This document shows positions 33,501-39,335 of a DNA stretch of 39,335 nucleotides, piece by piece (position 1 is the first letter of the stretch; each line of letters begins with the position of its first letter). The translations under genes were made by a program, and so were the position numbers. Below the pieces are notes generated by a model. That model ran no database searches, was not told the origin of the DNA, and worked only from the letters and a program-made list of their open reading frames with translations. Source of the stretch: CAZMXI01 sp964570205. Lineage in GTDB: Bacteria; Planctomycetota; Phycisphaerae; Tepidisphaerales; Tepidisphaeraceae. Location of the stretch: NCBI GenBank assembly GCA_964570205.1, contig CAZMXI010000017.1:1-39335 (forward strand). Direction: 5' to 3'.

Positions 33501-36500
33501 CGGTGTTGCGCCAGACGCGGATGCGCACGGCATCATTTCCTTCACCCTCGCTGACCGGGTCAGGCGAGAGCTGCAGCGTCAGCGACGGCACATCGTTGTC
33601 GGCGACGGTCACATCAAGCGACGCGATGCCATAGGCGGCCTGCGATGCGGTGAGGGTCGCCAAGGCATCGCCATCGACGATCGCGTCATCCAGAGCGGTG
33701 ACCTGGAATGTGCGAGACGAAGCGCCAACCGGGATCGTTACGGTCTCGGGCGCCTGGAGCGAACCGGGCTGGGTATTCTGCAGCGTGACAACCAGCTCCG
33801 CATCGACCGGGCCATTGCGCGTGATCGTGACGTTGCCGGTCTGGCCTTCCTTGAGAATGGCCTTATCGGTTGCGATAATCAGGCCGAGGGGCGTATTCAC
33901 AGGAGCCGCCGAAATACTGATGTTGTCGGCATTGTCCAACTCGAAGACGTGGTTGCCCGGATCGGCGTGGACGACGAACCACCTTGCCCCGGCGACGAAC
34001 GTCGGCAGTGTGGCCACGGCACTCCGCATCACGGATTCGCCTGCTGCAAGCGTTCCCTGGAACGTCACGGCCTTGTAGAAGGCATCACTGCCGACGGCAT
34101 TGTCGGTCGAGAGCAGAATGTGCTCGGTGATCGGGCCGGTGATCGGGGCCGTGCCGGCATTGGTCAGCGTCCATGTCAACTCCAACTGCTGGCCCGGCAG
34201 CGCATCGGTGACGCTGGCAACGATGTTGCTGGTTTCAAGGTCGGGATAATCCGCCAGCGTGGAGGCAGCGCTCATCTCGCTGGTGTTGTTCGCCTCGGCA
34301 TCCAGAGTGGATGAGTACTCGTATATCTGGTTGTAGACATCGGCGGTCACGATGATCCGCAGATCGCCTGCGCCGGCGCTGCCGTCGGGCAACGTGAAGG
34401 TGTGGCTCTGCGGCTTGGCGGCGTTGCCGCCGATGGATCCGGCCGTGGCCGGATTGTAATGGAGGTTGTCCGACCGAAGCGTCTGACCCGTGGTTGTGTT
34501 GGTGACTTGGACGCGGGTCCAGAAGGCCTGGGTAATCGGCGCCTGCCCATTGTTGGTCAACAGCCAGTTGATGGTGATCGGCTGGCCGGAGACGAGGGCC
34601 GCCTGGGTGACGTTCAGCTCATTGACGGTCAGATCGGGATAGGCCGCCAGCGTGGATGTGAAAGCGCCGGTAGCGACGTTGTTCTGCTCGGCGGTCGCCT
34701 GGTCGTTGTGCTCAAAGACCTGGTTGTAGTTGTCGACCGTCACCTGGATGTCAAATTCGCCGGCACCGGCCGGGCCCTTGGGCAGGTTGATGACGGCCTG
34801 CCGCTGCACCGCCCCGCCGGGAGTCAGGTCGGCGTTGGCGGCGGCACTGTGGTAAAGCACGTGATCATACAGGACCGCGCCGGTGTCGCGTCGCGTAATG
34901 CGCACCCGATCATAGTAGGCGGCCGCGACCGCGCCATTGCCGGCGTTGCGATCGGTCCAGCTCACCGTAATGCCATCCCCGGATTGCGGCGAAGCGGGGC
35001 TGACGCTCACGGCCTCGCACGTCAGGTCCGGCAGCGCCGGCAGCGAGATGGTGACAGGCACGGCGGCCAGCACGTTGTTGTTCTCATCGGTCTCAGGCCG
35101 ACCGTTGTAGACATCAACTCTCAACAGCAGGTAGTAATCGCCATCAGCCAGGTTCCAGTTCAGATCAGTCCGAACGGTCCTGGCGCCGGCGTAGTCTTCA
35201 CCGGCATTCAGCGGCGAAGGCGCCACCTGGGTTCCAAGCGATCGATCGCCGCCGTCCAGAGTGGCGTCGGTGGAAAGATAGATCGCATCGTACCAGGTAC
35301 CGACCGCAGCGCCGCCGCCAAGGTTCTCAACGACCCAGTCCACTGCAATGTCCTGGCCCCAATAGTACGCGGCGGCATTGGGCGTCAGCGAGGCCGGATG
35401 CAGGTCCGGCGCGGCGATCTGAACGCCTGTGACGCTGATATTGTTGGCATCATCGCCCTCCAACTCGACATCGGTTGCATCCGCCTTGACGATCAGGTAC
35501 CACCCGCCCGGCGCCACGTTCGGGATGGTGACCGTGGTGCTGTGGGTGTAGGCGCCGTTGATGGCCGCCAGCGGCTCGCCGGCAACGGTCCTCAAGTGCT
35601 GATCGCCGCCATCAAGCTTGTCGTCGGCCGAAAGATAAACCCGGTCGCTCCAATCGGACCGCGTATCGGCCAGGCCGATGTTCGTCACCGTCCACGAAAC
35701 GCCGACGCTTTGCCCCCACGACGATTCAGCCGGAGCGTCATCGAACTGCGCACGCAAGTCGGCCTCATCGCGCAGGGTGATCGGCAAGGCGGCTGACACG
35801 TGCGTGTTGTTCGATTCGTACTTGTACTCGTACAGCTTTGTGGTGGCATCAGTGACCAGAACCAGCCAGCGGTCGCCGCTGATGCGTTCCGGCAGCGTGA
35901 CGTTGATGGTCTTGGTGTAGCTCTCTCCCGCGGGCACCAGGTCGTCCCGTGTGAAAGCGCCGAGCAGCGTGTCGCTGCCGGGCTGGTTGTCGGTCGAGAG
36001 GTAGATGCGATCCACCCACGAGCCCAACGTCGGGGCGATGCCGTTGTTGGCAACGGTATAAGTGACGGCGATCTCGTTTCCACTCTGCGGGGCGGCCGGA
36101 TCAACGGTCAGAACGGTCGGATCAAGATCCACATAAGCGCGCGGCACTATCTCAATCGGTCCGGCGCTCCGGCCGTTGCCGATGACATCCTGATACTCAT
36201 AGACGTCATCCAGGGGATTGGTTTCCACAAAGAGGAGATAATCCCCCTCGAGGTTGAGCCCCGTCGGCAGCAACCCTGTGAACGAGCCCGCGTAAGTGCC
36301 GTCCGCCGCCAGTTCGCCATGGTGAACCACTTCCGCGATGACCCGATCGTCGGCGTCGCCGACCATGTCGTTGATCGACGCGATGATCCGGTCGGTCCAG
36401 CTCGACACGACGCCGCCGGGGGTGCCATCGCCGGTCGTGCCATTGCCCTGATTCTGAACGGCCCACTGAATCGTGAACTCATCGGTTCCGATGATGCGAG

Positions 36501-39335
36501 CGGGCGCGACGAGATCGATGACGGCCAGATCTGCGTACGGCGTCAGCGCAACGGGGAATGGATCCTCGGTGGGCGTAACGTTGTTGGACTCGAAGATGAA
36601 CTCAGCCACGCTGTTGGCGGAATCCGTGGCGACGAGGATGTACCAGTCGCCGCTGATGCCGATGGGAATGCGCACGAGCGCCTCGGCGTCGTATGTGGCA
36701 TTGACATCGAGAACGCCGTCGTGCTCGAGCACCGCCAGTTGAATGTCGTTGCCGTCGCCGATGCGGTTATCGGGCGAGATGACGACACGGTCTGACCACT
36801 GGGCCGACGGCGTCGCGACAGCACCAAAGTTGCCCACGTGCCACTGAACGGTGACCAGTTCTCCGCTCTGCACCGGGCCGACGGGATCGACCGTCGTAAC
36901 CACCAGATCCGAGAAGTTCAGCCCGGATGTCGGCTGGATGGCAATGTCCATCAGGTACTGCCCATATGCGCCCTGGCCCTCGGACGCCAGTACCAGCGCA
37001 TAGTACTTGCCGGTGACCGAGACGTCAGCACGGGCAACCGCGTCGGATGGGTTGGTCGCAATGCTGACCACCGCGTTGTTGGCGTCGCGGATTTCGACGA
37101 TGGGCCTGAGCACGCTGGACCCCGGAATGCGCGTGCTAAGGAGAATGCTCTGGCCGGCCTCGACCGTGCCGAGGTCGAAGTAGTCTTCGTCGACGTTGCC
37201 GCTCTGGCCGGCCATGATCATGCCTGCCACCGTGGCGGTGCGCTGGTCGCCGTTGATCTGATAGGTGACGGGATCGGCCTTGCCGATGGCATCGTTGTCG
37301 TACTCGCGGTCGGATTCCATGCCCAGGCCGCGCGCGACCTCGACGTGCAGGTCGTAATTGCCCGGCACATCATGGTAGTAGTACTTGCCCACGCGGACGA
37401 AGTACGTGCCGGTGATCGTGACGCCGTAGCCGCTGATGTAGTCATTGGAGCCCGGACCGCCGTCGTTGTCGGTGGCCAGTTCGCTGCCCGCGGCGTTGTA
37501 CAGGCCGACGTAAGGATTGAGCCCGCCGCTGCCGGCATCAACGCTGATGGCGATGAAATCGCCCGCCTCGAGCGCAACCGAGTACCAGTCGTTGTCGCTC
37601 CACCAGTTCGCGTAGTTGGCGAGGTCGATCGAGCCGCGCGCCCGCGCGGTCAGATGCCCGGATCCGGCAGGGTCCTCCGCCAGCGGAAGCGCCGTCGCCG
37701 TCGCGAGCGAGTCATTGCTTCGGCCTTCAAACACGTACCCCGCGGGCAGCGCGTCGATGTTGAAGTACCGGACGAAATCATCGCCTCCAGTCCCATCCAC
37801 GTTGCCGTCCAGCAGGTTGCCGACCCGATCCTGCAGGGATGAGGTCATCGTCAGGCGATACCTGCCCGGGCCGATCGGCCCATCCAGCAGGCGTACGTTG
37901 ATCGTGACGTTGTTGTCGTGGTCGGCCCATACGCTGTAGGCCACGTCATCGGCCGTGTCGAACTCGCCGTCGTCGCCGGCCTCGACAAGCTGCCACCCGT
38001 TCAGGGCGTCACTCGGGCGGGCATCCAGCACATCGGGCAGGCCATCGGCATCGGCGTCCGCATCGGAACCGAGCTCCACCACCGGATACAGGTGGCTCCA
38101 GGAGCTGTGCCCGTCATACCACAGCCCATTGCCATAGTGCATGTAGGCGTAGTCATAACCGCCCCCGCTGTTGGGCTCGCCGCCCGCCCAGTGCGTGTAC
38201 GCCACTTCCGTCCCGTCCGCCGTCGTCCACGTCCCTTCATGACCCGCATCCAGCATCCCGATCCACAGATCGTTGCTCCCGAAGGTCTGGTAGACAAAGT
38301 CCTGCTCCGCCTGGTCATTGATCACCGCCAGCGTTCCCCCGCGAGCTTGCGCCCACGCCTGACCTGACTGCCAGCTCTGCTGCCCGAGCTTCACGTACGT
38401 GTGCCCGTTGTATGTCGCAAGGTTGAATGACTGGCTGTCCACAGACGGCTCGTACAAGGGCTCACTGACCGTGACGCTGAAACTGGCCGCCAGCAGATCG
38501 CTGCTCCGCTCATCGCCCATGTACTTCGACATGAAGTACGGCCTGACCAACGATGCCTCATCCACCGCGCTGCCAAAGATCGCCACGTCGTCAATGCTGC
38601 CGTGGAAATCGCTATAGGATGAATGTGTCTGCGCGGTGTGCCCGATGAACAAAGGCGTCGTGTACGAGCGGGCCAAGTCCGCGCGCACATTGCCCTTGGC
38701 CGCCAGCTTCCCATCAATGTAGACGCGGATTTCGCCCCGCGTGCGATCAATGCTCCCCGCCACGTGGTGCCATTGCCCGGCCACAATGCCGCCGTTGGCT
38801 GTCGTGATGTTCTGGTTGCCGGCCGCATCCGCCGTGCCCCACCACAGGTGCCCGCTGCTGTTCAGCCAAAGGGAGTACGTCCGGGTGTTGCCGTCCCCGC
38901 CGCCCGCATCGCCCTTATAGAGGATCGGCATCCACGTGTTGGCAAACGAGTCGGCCTTGATCCACATCGAGAACGACATGCTCCCCGTCAGGTCCATCGC
39001 CGCATCGTCCACCGCCATGTAGTCGCCAGCGCCGTCCAGCCGCACCGCCCCATCGCGACCGGCACCGTACACGCCCTCGGCCCCAAGCTCCGGCGAGCCG
39101 AAGAACACGCCGGCTGGCCCCGCATCTCGTGCATCACGGAATGTATCGCCCTCGAACTCGCCCAGGCGATAGAACGCCAGCGGATTCGCGGCAATCACAG
39201 TGTCTGGGTAGATGAACTCCTCTGGCACACTCAGCGGCAGCCGGCTCACGGACACCACGTAAGGCGCTGTGGTGTCCTCCATCGCGACATCAAGCAGATA
39301 GTGCCCATGGGCGCCCGCCCCGGACTGCGCCAGCA
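24502..39335 (-). CDS. Giant secreted multidomain adhesin-like protein with an internal subtilisin (S8) domain, 5' end outside the window
   Basis: The frame is open from the window edge at 39335 to the stop TGA at 24502, more than 4,940 residues. The ATG at 39282 is internal: the preceding codons (LAQSGAGAHGHYLLDVAMED) continue a domain, so the true start is upstream. Domain order, numbered from that ATG, is: LamG-like (20-250), C-type lectin-like (286-409), PPC-like pair (515-780), eight CARDB (787-1794), four Calx-beta (1798-2207), one CARDB (to 2325), beta-rich and CnaB-like parts, a Cys-rich glycine-zipper block (2864-3045), Ig-like repeats (3460-3990), two SdrD-B-like domains (3997-4195), S8 catalytic domain (about 4224-4545), PKD-like domain and a dockerin-like end. 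Such proteins bind glycans or other cells at the surface. The basic tail RVARTPVWKSVSRARRAR has no PEP-CTERM. Role unknown. Confidence 0.93.
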   Translation of the reverse strand, partial: LAQSGAGAHGHYLLDVAMEDTTAPYVVSVSRLPLSVPEEFIYPDTVIAANPLAFYRLGEFEGDTFRDARDAGPAGVFFGSPELGAEGVYGAGRDGAVRLDGAGDYMAVDDAAMDLTGSMSFSMWIKADSFANTWMPILYKGDAGGGDGNTRTYSLWLNSSGHLWWGTADAAGNQNITTANGGIVAGQWHHVAGSIDRTRGEIRVYIDGKLAAKGNVRADLARSYTTPLFIGHTAQTHSSYSDFHGSIDDVAIFGSAVDEASLVRPYFMSKYMGDERSSDLLAASFSVTVSEPLYEPSVDSQSFNLATYNGHTYVKLGQQSWQSGQAWAQARGGTLAVINDQAEQDFVYQTFGSNDLWIGMLDAGHEGTWTTADGTEVAYTHWAGGEPNSGGGYDYAYMHYGNGLWYDGHSSWSHLYPVVELGSDADADADGLPDVLDARPSDALNGWQLVEAGDDGEFDTADDVAYSVWADHDNNVTINVRLLDGPIGPGRYRLTMTSSLQDRVGNLLDGNVDGTGGDDFVRYFNIDALPAGYVFEGRSNDSLATATALPLAEDPAGSGHLTARARGSIDLANYANWWSDNDWYSVALEAGDFIAISVDAGSGGLNPYVGLYNAAGSELATDNDGGPGSNDYISGYGVTITGTYFVRVGKYYYHDVPGNYDLHVEVARGLGMESDREYDNDAIGKADPVTYQINGDQRTATVAGMIMAGQSGNVDEDYFDLGTVEAGQSILLSTRIPGSSVLRPIVEIRDANNAVVSIATNPSDAVARADVSVTGKYYALVLASEGQGAYGQYLMDIAIQPTSGLNFSDLVVTTVDPVGPVQSGELVTVQWHVGNFGAVATPSAQWSDRVVISPDNRIGDGNDIQLAVLEHDGVLDVNATYDAEALVRIPIGISGDWYILVATDSANSVAEFIFESNNVTPTEDPFPVALTPYADLAVIDLVAPARIIGTDEFTIQWAVQNQGNGTTGDGTPGGVVSSWTDRIIASINDMVGDADDRVIAEVVHHGELAADGTYAGSFTGLLPTGLNLEGDYLLFVETNPLDDVYEYQDVIGNGRSAGPIEIVPRAYVDLDPTVLTVDPAAPQSGNEIAVTYTVANNGIAPTLGSWVDRIYLSTDNQPGSDTLLGAFTRDDLVPAGESYTKTINVTLPERISGDRWLVLVTDATTKLYEYKYESNNTHVSAALPITLRDEADLRAQFDDAPAESSWGQSVGVSWTVTNIGLADTRSDWSDRVYLSADDKLDGGDQHLRTVAGEPLAAINGAYTHSTTVTIPNVAPGGWYLIVKADATDVELEGDDANNISVTGVQIAAPDLHPASLTPNAAAYYWGQDIAVDWVVENLGGGAAVGTWYDAIYLSTDATLDGGDRSLGTQVAPSPLNAGEDYAGARTVRTDLNWNLADGDYYLLLRVDVYNGRPETDENNNVLAAVPVTISLPALPDLTCEAVSVSPASPQSGDGITVSWTDRNAGNGAVAAAYYDRVRITRRDTGAVLYDHVLYHSAAANADLTPGGAVQRQAVINLPKGPAGAGEFDIQVTVDNYNQVFEHNDQATAEQNNVATGAFTSTLAAYPDLTVNELNVTQAALVSGQPITINWLLTNNGQAPITQAFWTRVQVTNTTTGQTLRSDNLHYNPATAGSIGGNAAKPQSHTFTLPDGSAGAGDLRIIVTADVYNQIYEYSSTLDAEANNTSEMSAASTLADYPDLETSNIVASVTDALPGQQLELTWTLTNAGTAPITGPITEHILLSTDNAVGSDAFYKAVTFQGTLAAGESVMRSAVATLPTFVAGARWFVVHADPGNHVFELDNADNISISAAPVNTPLGLIIATDKAILKEGQTGNVTITRNGPVDAELVVTLQNTQPGSLQAPETVTIPVGASSRTFQVTALDDAIVDGDALATLTASQAAYGIASLDVTVADNDVPSLTLQLSPDPVSEGEGNDAVRIRVWRNTGTIGDLTVYLSCADPLRLDVPLLATIPDGADTVDVFADVKDNIYVDGLKVIDVAASAAGYVVGSDSLAFLDNDIPNLELVAEASTISEGAGAYGTSVTVTRSFASPIDLYVQLTGGNGQLSLPSYVRIPAFQTSATFDIGAINDSNVTGDRTVIVTARVVDSFTKSAVESGKTTMNIKVTEDDGPTLTVTALTPAIAEAGSGTIRIRRNTGTAGVLPITLLSSNTGELTVVGTAEIPDGRDYVDVVVDGVEDGVVDGAKNVTVTAAAMGFGGSGAVVTVTDSDLPDLAVTTIVVPASGETGQTITINYVVANEGVAVANGSWAERVYISDRARFDDRAVQLRQFVHNGPLAVGETYQGSVTLSLPANVGNHYIIVRTDVVGAVEELREGNNAKVSDPINVAPAYTATVQVEQDVYGAGQPIHLSGLATRTRDGQPAAFEFVNVQIMINGSVRTIRAFTEANGTYEATFQPLYNEAGNYDVGANHPGIAVFTAQDAFAIAGMRADSASVSLTPNVPVTRSITISNRSSVPITGIQVETQFVPEGMTFDVAFAEVLPGNGQADLSFTVNATDPELGRGTVIMKLTSAEGAAIEIPVTVTVVPLLASLVTNPGNLSDGMLRGQRKTIDVSIMNTGSAPSGDIEVLLPDFDWMKLLSPGTIASLGPGEIATITLELAPTDQTALLLYTGQIAINAANGASRMLGFSFRCLSEAMGDVRISVEDEYTYYVEGAPKVAGATVRLYDPITGEKLFETITDETGVASFINVAEGAYQLDVYAPKHGTFRSRFDVKPGVLNEQDVFIPRQLVTYNWTVVPVEIEDKYTIVLEPTFETNVPVPVVTIDNPNIMPLVVEDRWTQFEIQLTNHGLIAAQNVHLRIPTHPYYEIEALVEDIGVLPAKTTIQVPVRIRGIMGAAAEQAAVAAAERELKQNSGYGDQAIWANCLQIGPDIPCVDMPEIDALYSYVCKDNKWQMVRTDLTPICVAKDVYDCLENAWDAAAGSLPSLGGNLANAPCALIDLILQCADTGLSDCQKALIKAACQGVTGALTGGVVGAAAGVAGAFGDLLSCLCDLFDFDISPGGGGGGGAPYGGGTGGSFSTDGCNESSALGDQVIPSANGGGVCARVKLRIEQEAVLTRTGFAGLFELENGTPGTTLEGIRVDIDIRDRYGNPANDKFGYRDPDVTGLGTVDGNGVLAGGQSGSARWLFVPTRDAAPTEATPYSIGGTLRYIENGVEVVVPLLPATITVHPDPLLTLDYFLQRDVYADDPFTDPVEPSVPFTLGVLAQNTGGGNARNFRITSGQPKIIENEKGLLIDFKIVGTQVGETQVNPSLTVNFGDISAGTSESARWLMTSTLQGHFIEYEAYFEHVDDFGNPRTSLIDAVNFHELVHALKVHLPGQGVTDDNQFDFLANDLPDPRKEPDMLYMSDGSKHRVEVAATAVTDGNVTLSDMEVQLTTSLTDSEWSYVVFPDPGANYVLKDVIRSDGSKLRVGDNAWRTDRTFGDDARAIYLNQVHILDKNSTGSYRLVYGKPDEVAPNIVGVGPVTPDPRNNAVDAIGVRFSEKLAEGSFDFADITLARNGAVLPISEVASIVKVNDTDYRIEGLALLTGTAGDYVLTIDAAGVKDLWDNAGVDTGVDSWTTVPDVPVINTLGADLPQITNDPVAQVTVVFSKAIDPATFDLSDLSLTVNGEAVALAGPAVITQVSGTEFRIEALSDFTAAGGEYRLAVDAAGVKDLADNDGQGVVDVSWTMDIVAPEVTYLESLATNPRNIAVLSLDVEFSEPIDLATFTADDIVLSRGGGADVFTSGLTWVPLSDRKLRLSGFTHLTGVAGTYDFTIVGAGIADLAGNPVGNSMTTSWVLDLVAPDAPTHLAIVPDNGTSGEDGRTNTAKVTLTGDIAEPGLTVRVYDTTTGVSLGSAAVSGTSFSKALTLDTPGVHRLRVYAVDQAANVSADSFFDVFIDLARPGIEQVTGLGAATVAIPVGFLDVQFTEAIDPDTFTIDRLSLTRDGAPVDLTGVSITRLSALTYRIGGLTAATEPLGLYLLNIGMASIADDAGNTGLEDHLISWTHVTALASIGDYVWYDADFDGVQDDTETGAPDVTVQLHLEDGTLIDTVTTGPDGRFVFDNLNPDGRYFLQFVAPDGYGLTYPDVTGNGNDSDADDQTGLTDTFAVAVGPNNTWDAGLVRLGSISGVVWDDVDGDGQRDDGEDFLSDWTVFIDVDRNGQRDAGEPSRATDANGGYRFENLRPGTYVVAVEVPQGWQQTSPDNAGITLQTADVIASSTQGDPGGGTAAASDSYSAALDLIGVDDLMADSRFSGLTGEGYSVVIIDTGIDLANPFFGPDVDGNGVADRIVFHHDFADDDSDASDVAGHGTHIAGIIGSADSTYRGVVPGVNFIVLKVFTDEGAGAFNQAEKALQWVVNNASLFNVVAVNMSFGDGRNWDWPAATDCGCGGTLKRESYGMGDELATLRSMSVVVTAAAGNHFAEVNGVQGMNYPAADPNTISVGAVWDSDRGGSWLFEGTSAVDYTTDADRIAAFSQRQAGYLDVFAPGAIITSAAIGGGTRDMQGTSQATAFVTGAVVIAQQLAQQHLNRRLTLTEFRTLLQTTGVVVLDGDDENDNVTNTQQAYARLDVYEMAQEILRMNPNQAPDDSGNTNGGANHGDGQGYAYQIDLAPGEEVLDADFGVRPAVTPQVELGPDTTVSSGNVFNRAIEITDPDAADKWTVTIDYGDDTDPVSFVTTERSFALNHTWSAMGDYPVTVTVTDDRGLVATDTMQVKVQPAITNIRVNGGPAQRSTVYKVSIDFDQHVDISLVTPTLTRRLADGSTEPVSFTMVHCPYCLPEDPSIHVLHWNGESLPDGVYDITFAGAGFRVSFAAATGSADNFAFHRLFGDLDGDKDVDGLDLRRFKFAYGDTWTGLVADKDGYDYDGDNTVTRDDMNAARRRFGLRYIYDREPGQGSFKVNKLGRAVSSPTSSLTGDIVTRVARTPVWKSVSRARRAR
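24670..24840 (-). other. Dockerin-like calcium-binding end of the giant protein
   Basis: FGDLDGDKDVDGLDLRRF and YDYDGDNTVTRDDMNAARR are paired EF-hand-like loops (DxDGDxxVxxxD) spaced as in dockerin type I modules. In planctomycetes such modules often end secreted proteins. About 50 residues follow them, ending in a basic tail. Confidence 0.75.
25190..25440 (-). other. PKD-like domain of the giant protein
   Basis: The segment VTIDYGDDTDPVSF, NHTWSAMGDYPVTVTVTDD and VKVQP follows the PKD pattern (GDG, HxYxxxGxYxVxLTVTD), directly after the protease region. Confidence 0.7.
25650..26610 (-). other. Subtilisin-like (S8) serine protease domain inside the giant protein
   Basis: The catalytic triad is complete: Asp in VVIIDTGID (codon 26521-26523), His in AGHGTHIAG (26395-26397), Ser in GTSQATAFVTGA (25798-25800), with the oxyanion Asn in TAAAGNHF (26062-26064). 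The usual GTSMATPHVAG is changed to GTSQATAFVTG, but the essential residues remain. It sits near the C-terminus, an uncommon place in a protein of this size. Confidence 0.92.
26690..28900 (-). other. Ig-like repeats and two SdrD-B-like domains of the giant protein
   Basis: Four Ig-like units share an FSExIDxxTFxxxDIxLxRxG pattern (VRFSEKLAEGSFDFADITLARNG, VVFSKAIDPATF, VEFSEPIDLATF, VQFTEAIDPDTF), with a Big-like unit between the third and fourth. IGDYVWYDADFDGVQD and SGVVWDDVDGDGQRDDGED open two SdrD-B/CnaB-type calcium-binding domains (27290-26690) just before the protease. Confidence 0.75.
30148..30692 (-). other. Cys-rich block with glycine zipper and poly-Gly linker in the giant protein
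   Basis: Thirteen cysteines occur in about 180 residues (CLQIGPDIPC, SYVCKDN, PICVAKDVYDC, APCALIDLILQC, SDCQKALIKAACQ, LLSCLCDLF, DGCNES, GGVCARV), against only about seven that I see elsewhere in the protein. Inside is GALTGGVVGAAAGVAGAFG (30328-30384), a GxxxGxxxGxxxG glycine zipper, followed by SPGGGGGGG. No family was recognised. Confidence 0.7.
32310..33890 (-). repeat. Four Calx-beta domains followed by a ninth CARDB
   Basis: Four units of roughly 100 residues end in acidic turns (ADNDVPSL, LDNDIPNL, TEDDGPTL, TDSDLPDL) and share VSEGEG/ISEGAG/IAEAGS starts and RNTG words. These are Calx-beta calcium-binding folds. DLPDLAVTTIVVPASGETGQ starts the ninth CARDB, ending near EELREGNNAKVSD (about 32310). 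Confidence 0.8.
33900..36920 (-). repeat. Array of eight CARDB domains
   Basis: Eight units of about 120-130 residues each begin with a (Y/L)-x-DL pattern (NFSDLVV, PYADLAV, AYVDLDP, EADLRAQ, APDLHPA, ALPDLTC, AYPDLTV, DYPDLET), contain W(S/T/V)DR(V/I) or similar mid-way and end with an (S/D/E)NN(V/T/I) segment. CARDB is a cell-adhesion-related beta-sandwich domain. The copies have diverged in sequence. Confidence 0.85.
36935..37740 (-). other. Two PPC-like (pre-peptidase C-terminal) beta domains of the giant protein
   Basis: The first contains SNDSLATATALPL, DNDWYSVALEAGDFIAISVD and GTYFVRVGKYYYHDVPGNYDL. The second contains DEDYFDLGTVEAGQSILLST and GKYYALVLASEGQGAYGQYL. This is the usual pattern of PPC domains in secreted proteins. 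The text at the window edge (AHGHYLLDVAMED) resembles the end of another copy. Confidence 0.7.
38060..39220 (-). other. LamG-like and C-type lectin-like domains of the giant protein
   Basis: The LamG/concanavalin-type jellyroll reads FYRLGEFEGD, VRLDGAGDYMAVDD, SFSMWIKAD, WHHVAGSIDRTRGEIRVYIDGK, and SIDDVAIFGSAV. The lectin-like part begins TYNGHTYVKLG, with AWAQARGGTLAVIND, WIGMLDAG, HWAGGEPNSGG (the EPN motif of mannose-type calcium sites) and LWYDGHSSW. Together they point to carbohydrate binding near the N-terminal side. Confidence 0.8.

Noticed and set aside
1..39335. CRISPR arrays, IS elements, phage genes or tRNA/rRNA genes
   Set aside because: No regular repeat-spacer pattern, transposase motif, structural phage protein or tRNA fold was seen on either strand.

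Overview
The window looks like a chromosomal piece of a GC-rich planctomycete, probably of the Phycisphaerae type, taken from a draft or metagenome assembly. The reasons are a PEP-CTERM protein (VVPEPA plus a hydrophobic stretch plus RRR), a giant CARDB/Calx-beta/LamG/dockerin-like secreted protein, a eukaryotic-type Ser/Thr kinase fused to a TPR-like region, and an intergenic element with repeated TGGGTTCGT words. A run of exactly 10 N (22244-22253) marks a scaffold gap. Most genes have good AGGAG-type ribosome binding sites, and these decide several starts. No tRNA, rRNA, IS element or CRISPR array was found.

Layout. 1-2734 (minus): a secreted TIM-barrel glycosidase-like protein followed by a partial fumarylacetoacetate-hydrolase-family gene. 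2893-5442 (plus): a membrane-anchored Ser/Thr kinase. 5451-7548 (minus): an orphan nuoD followed by an anchored endonuclease/exonuclease/phosphatase-family protein. 7549-8000: non-coding, with short repeats and a palindrome. 8001-9323 (minus): a phosphate-selective-porin-like outer membrane protein, divergent from a complete ABC importer operon of the nitrate/sulfonate/taurine class (9512-12354, plus). 12429-12836 (minus): a small exported Cys-rich protein. 12986-15514 (plus): a long U32 peptidase-family protein with two four-cysteine sets.

15571-21019 is a sulfate-activation neighbourhood. cysD and cysN overlap by one base and are followed after 6 bases by an alkaline-phosphatase-superfamily gene. 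A second gene of that superfamily is divergent on the other side. An NYN-domain putative RNase follows. Then comes a compact, apparently orphan structured RNA gene (about 21771-21900) with its own promoter-like sequence and a strong intrinsic terminator. ilvD follows on the minus strand, broken by a frameshift and by the N gap.

23770 to the end (minus) holds a PEP-CTERM protein gene lying downstream of a giant gene that leaves the window at its 5' end. The visible part encodes more than 4,900 residues: LamG-like, C-type-lectin-like, PPC-like, 8 CARDB, 4 Calx-beta, a further CARDB, a Cys-rich glycine-zipper module, Ig-like repeats, two SdrD-B-like domains, a complete subtilisin (S8) catalytic domain, a PKD-like domain and a dockerin-like calcium-binding end. 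The most interesting items are this giant adhesin-protease with its mid-protein Cys-rich/glycine-zipper block, the orphan structured RNA, and the cysDN/phosphatase-superfamily cassette.
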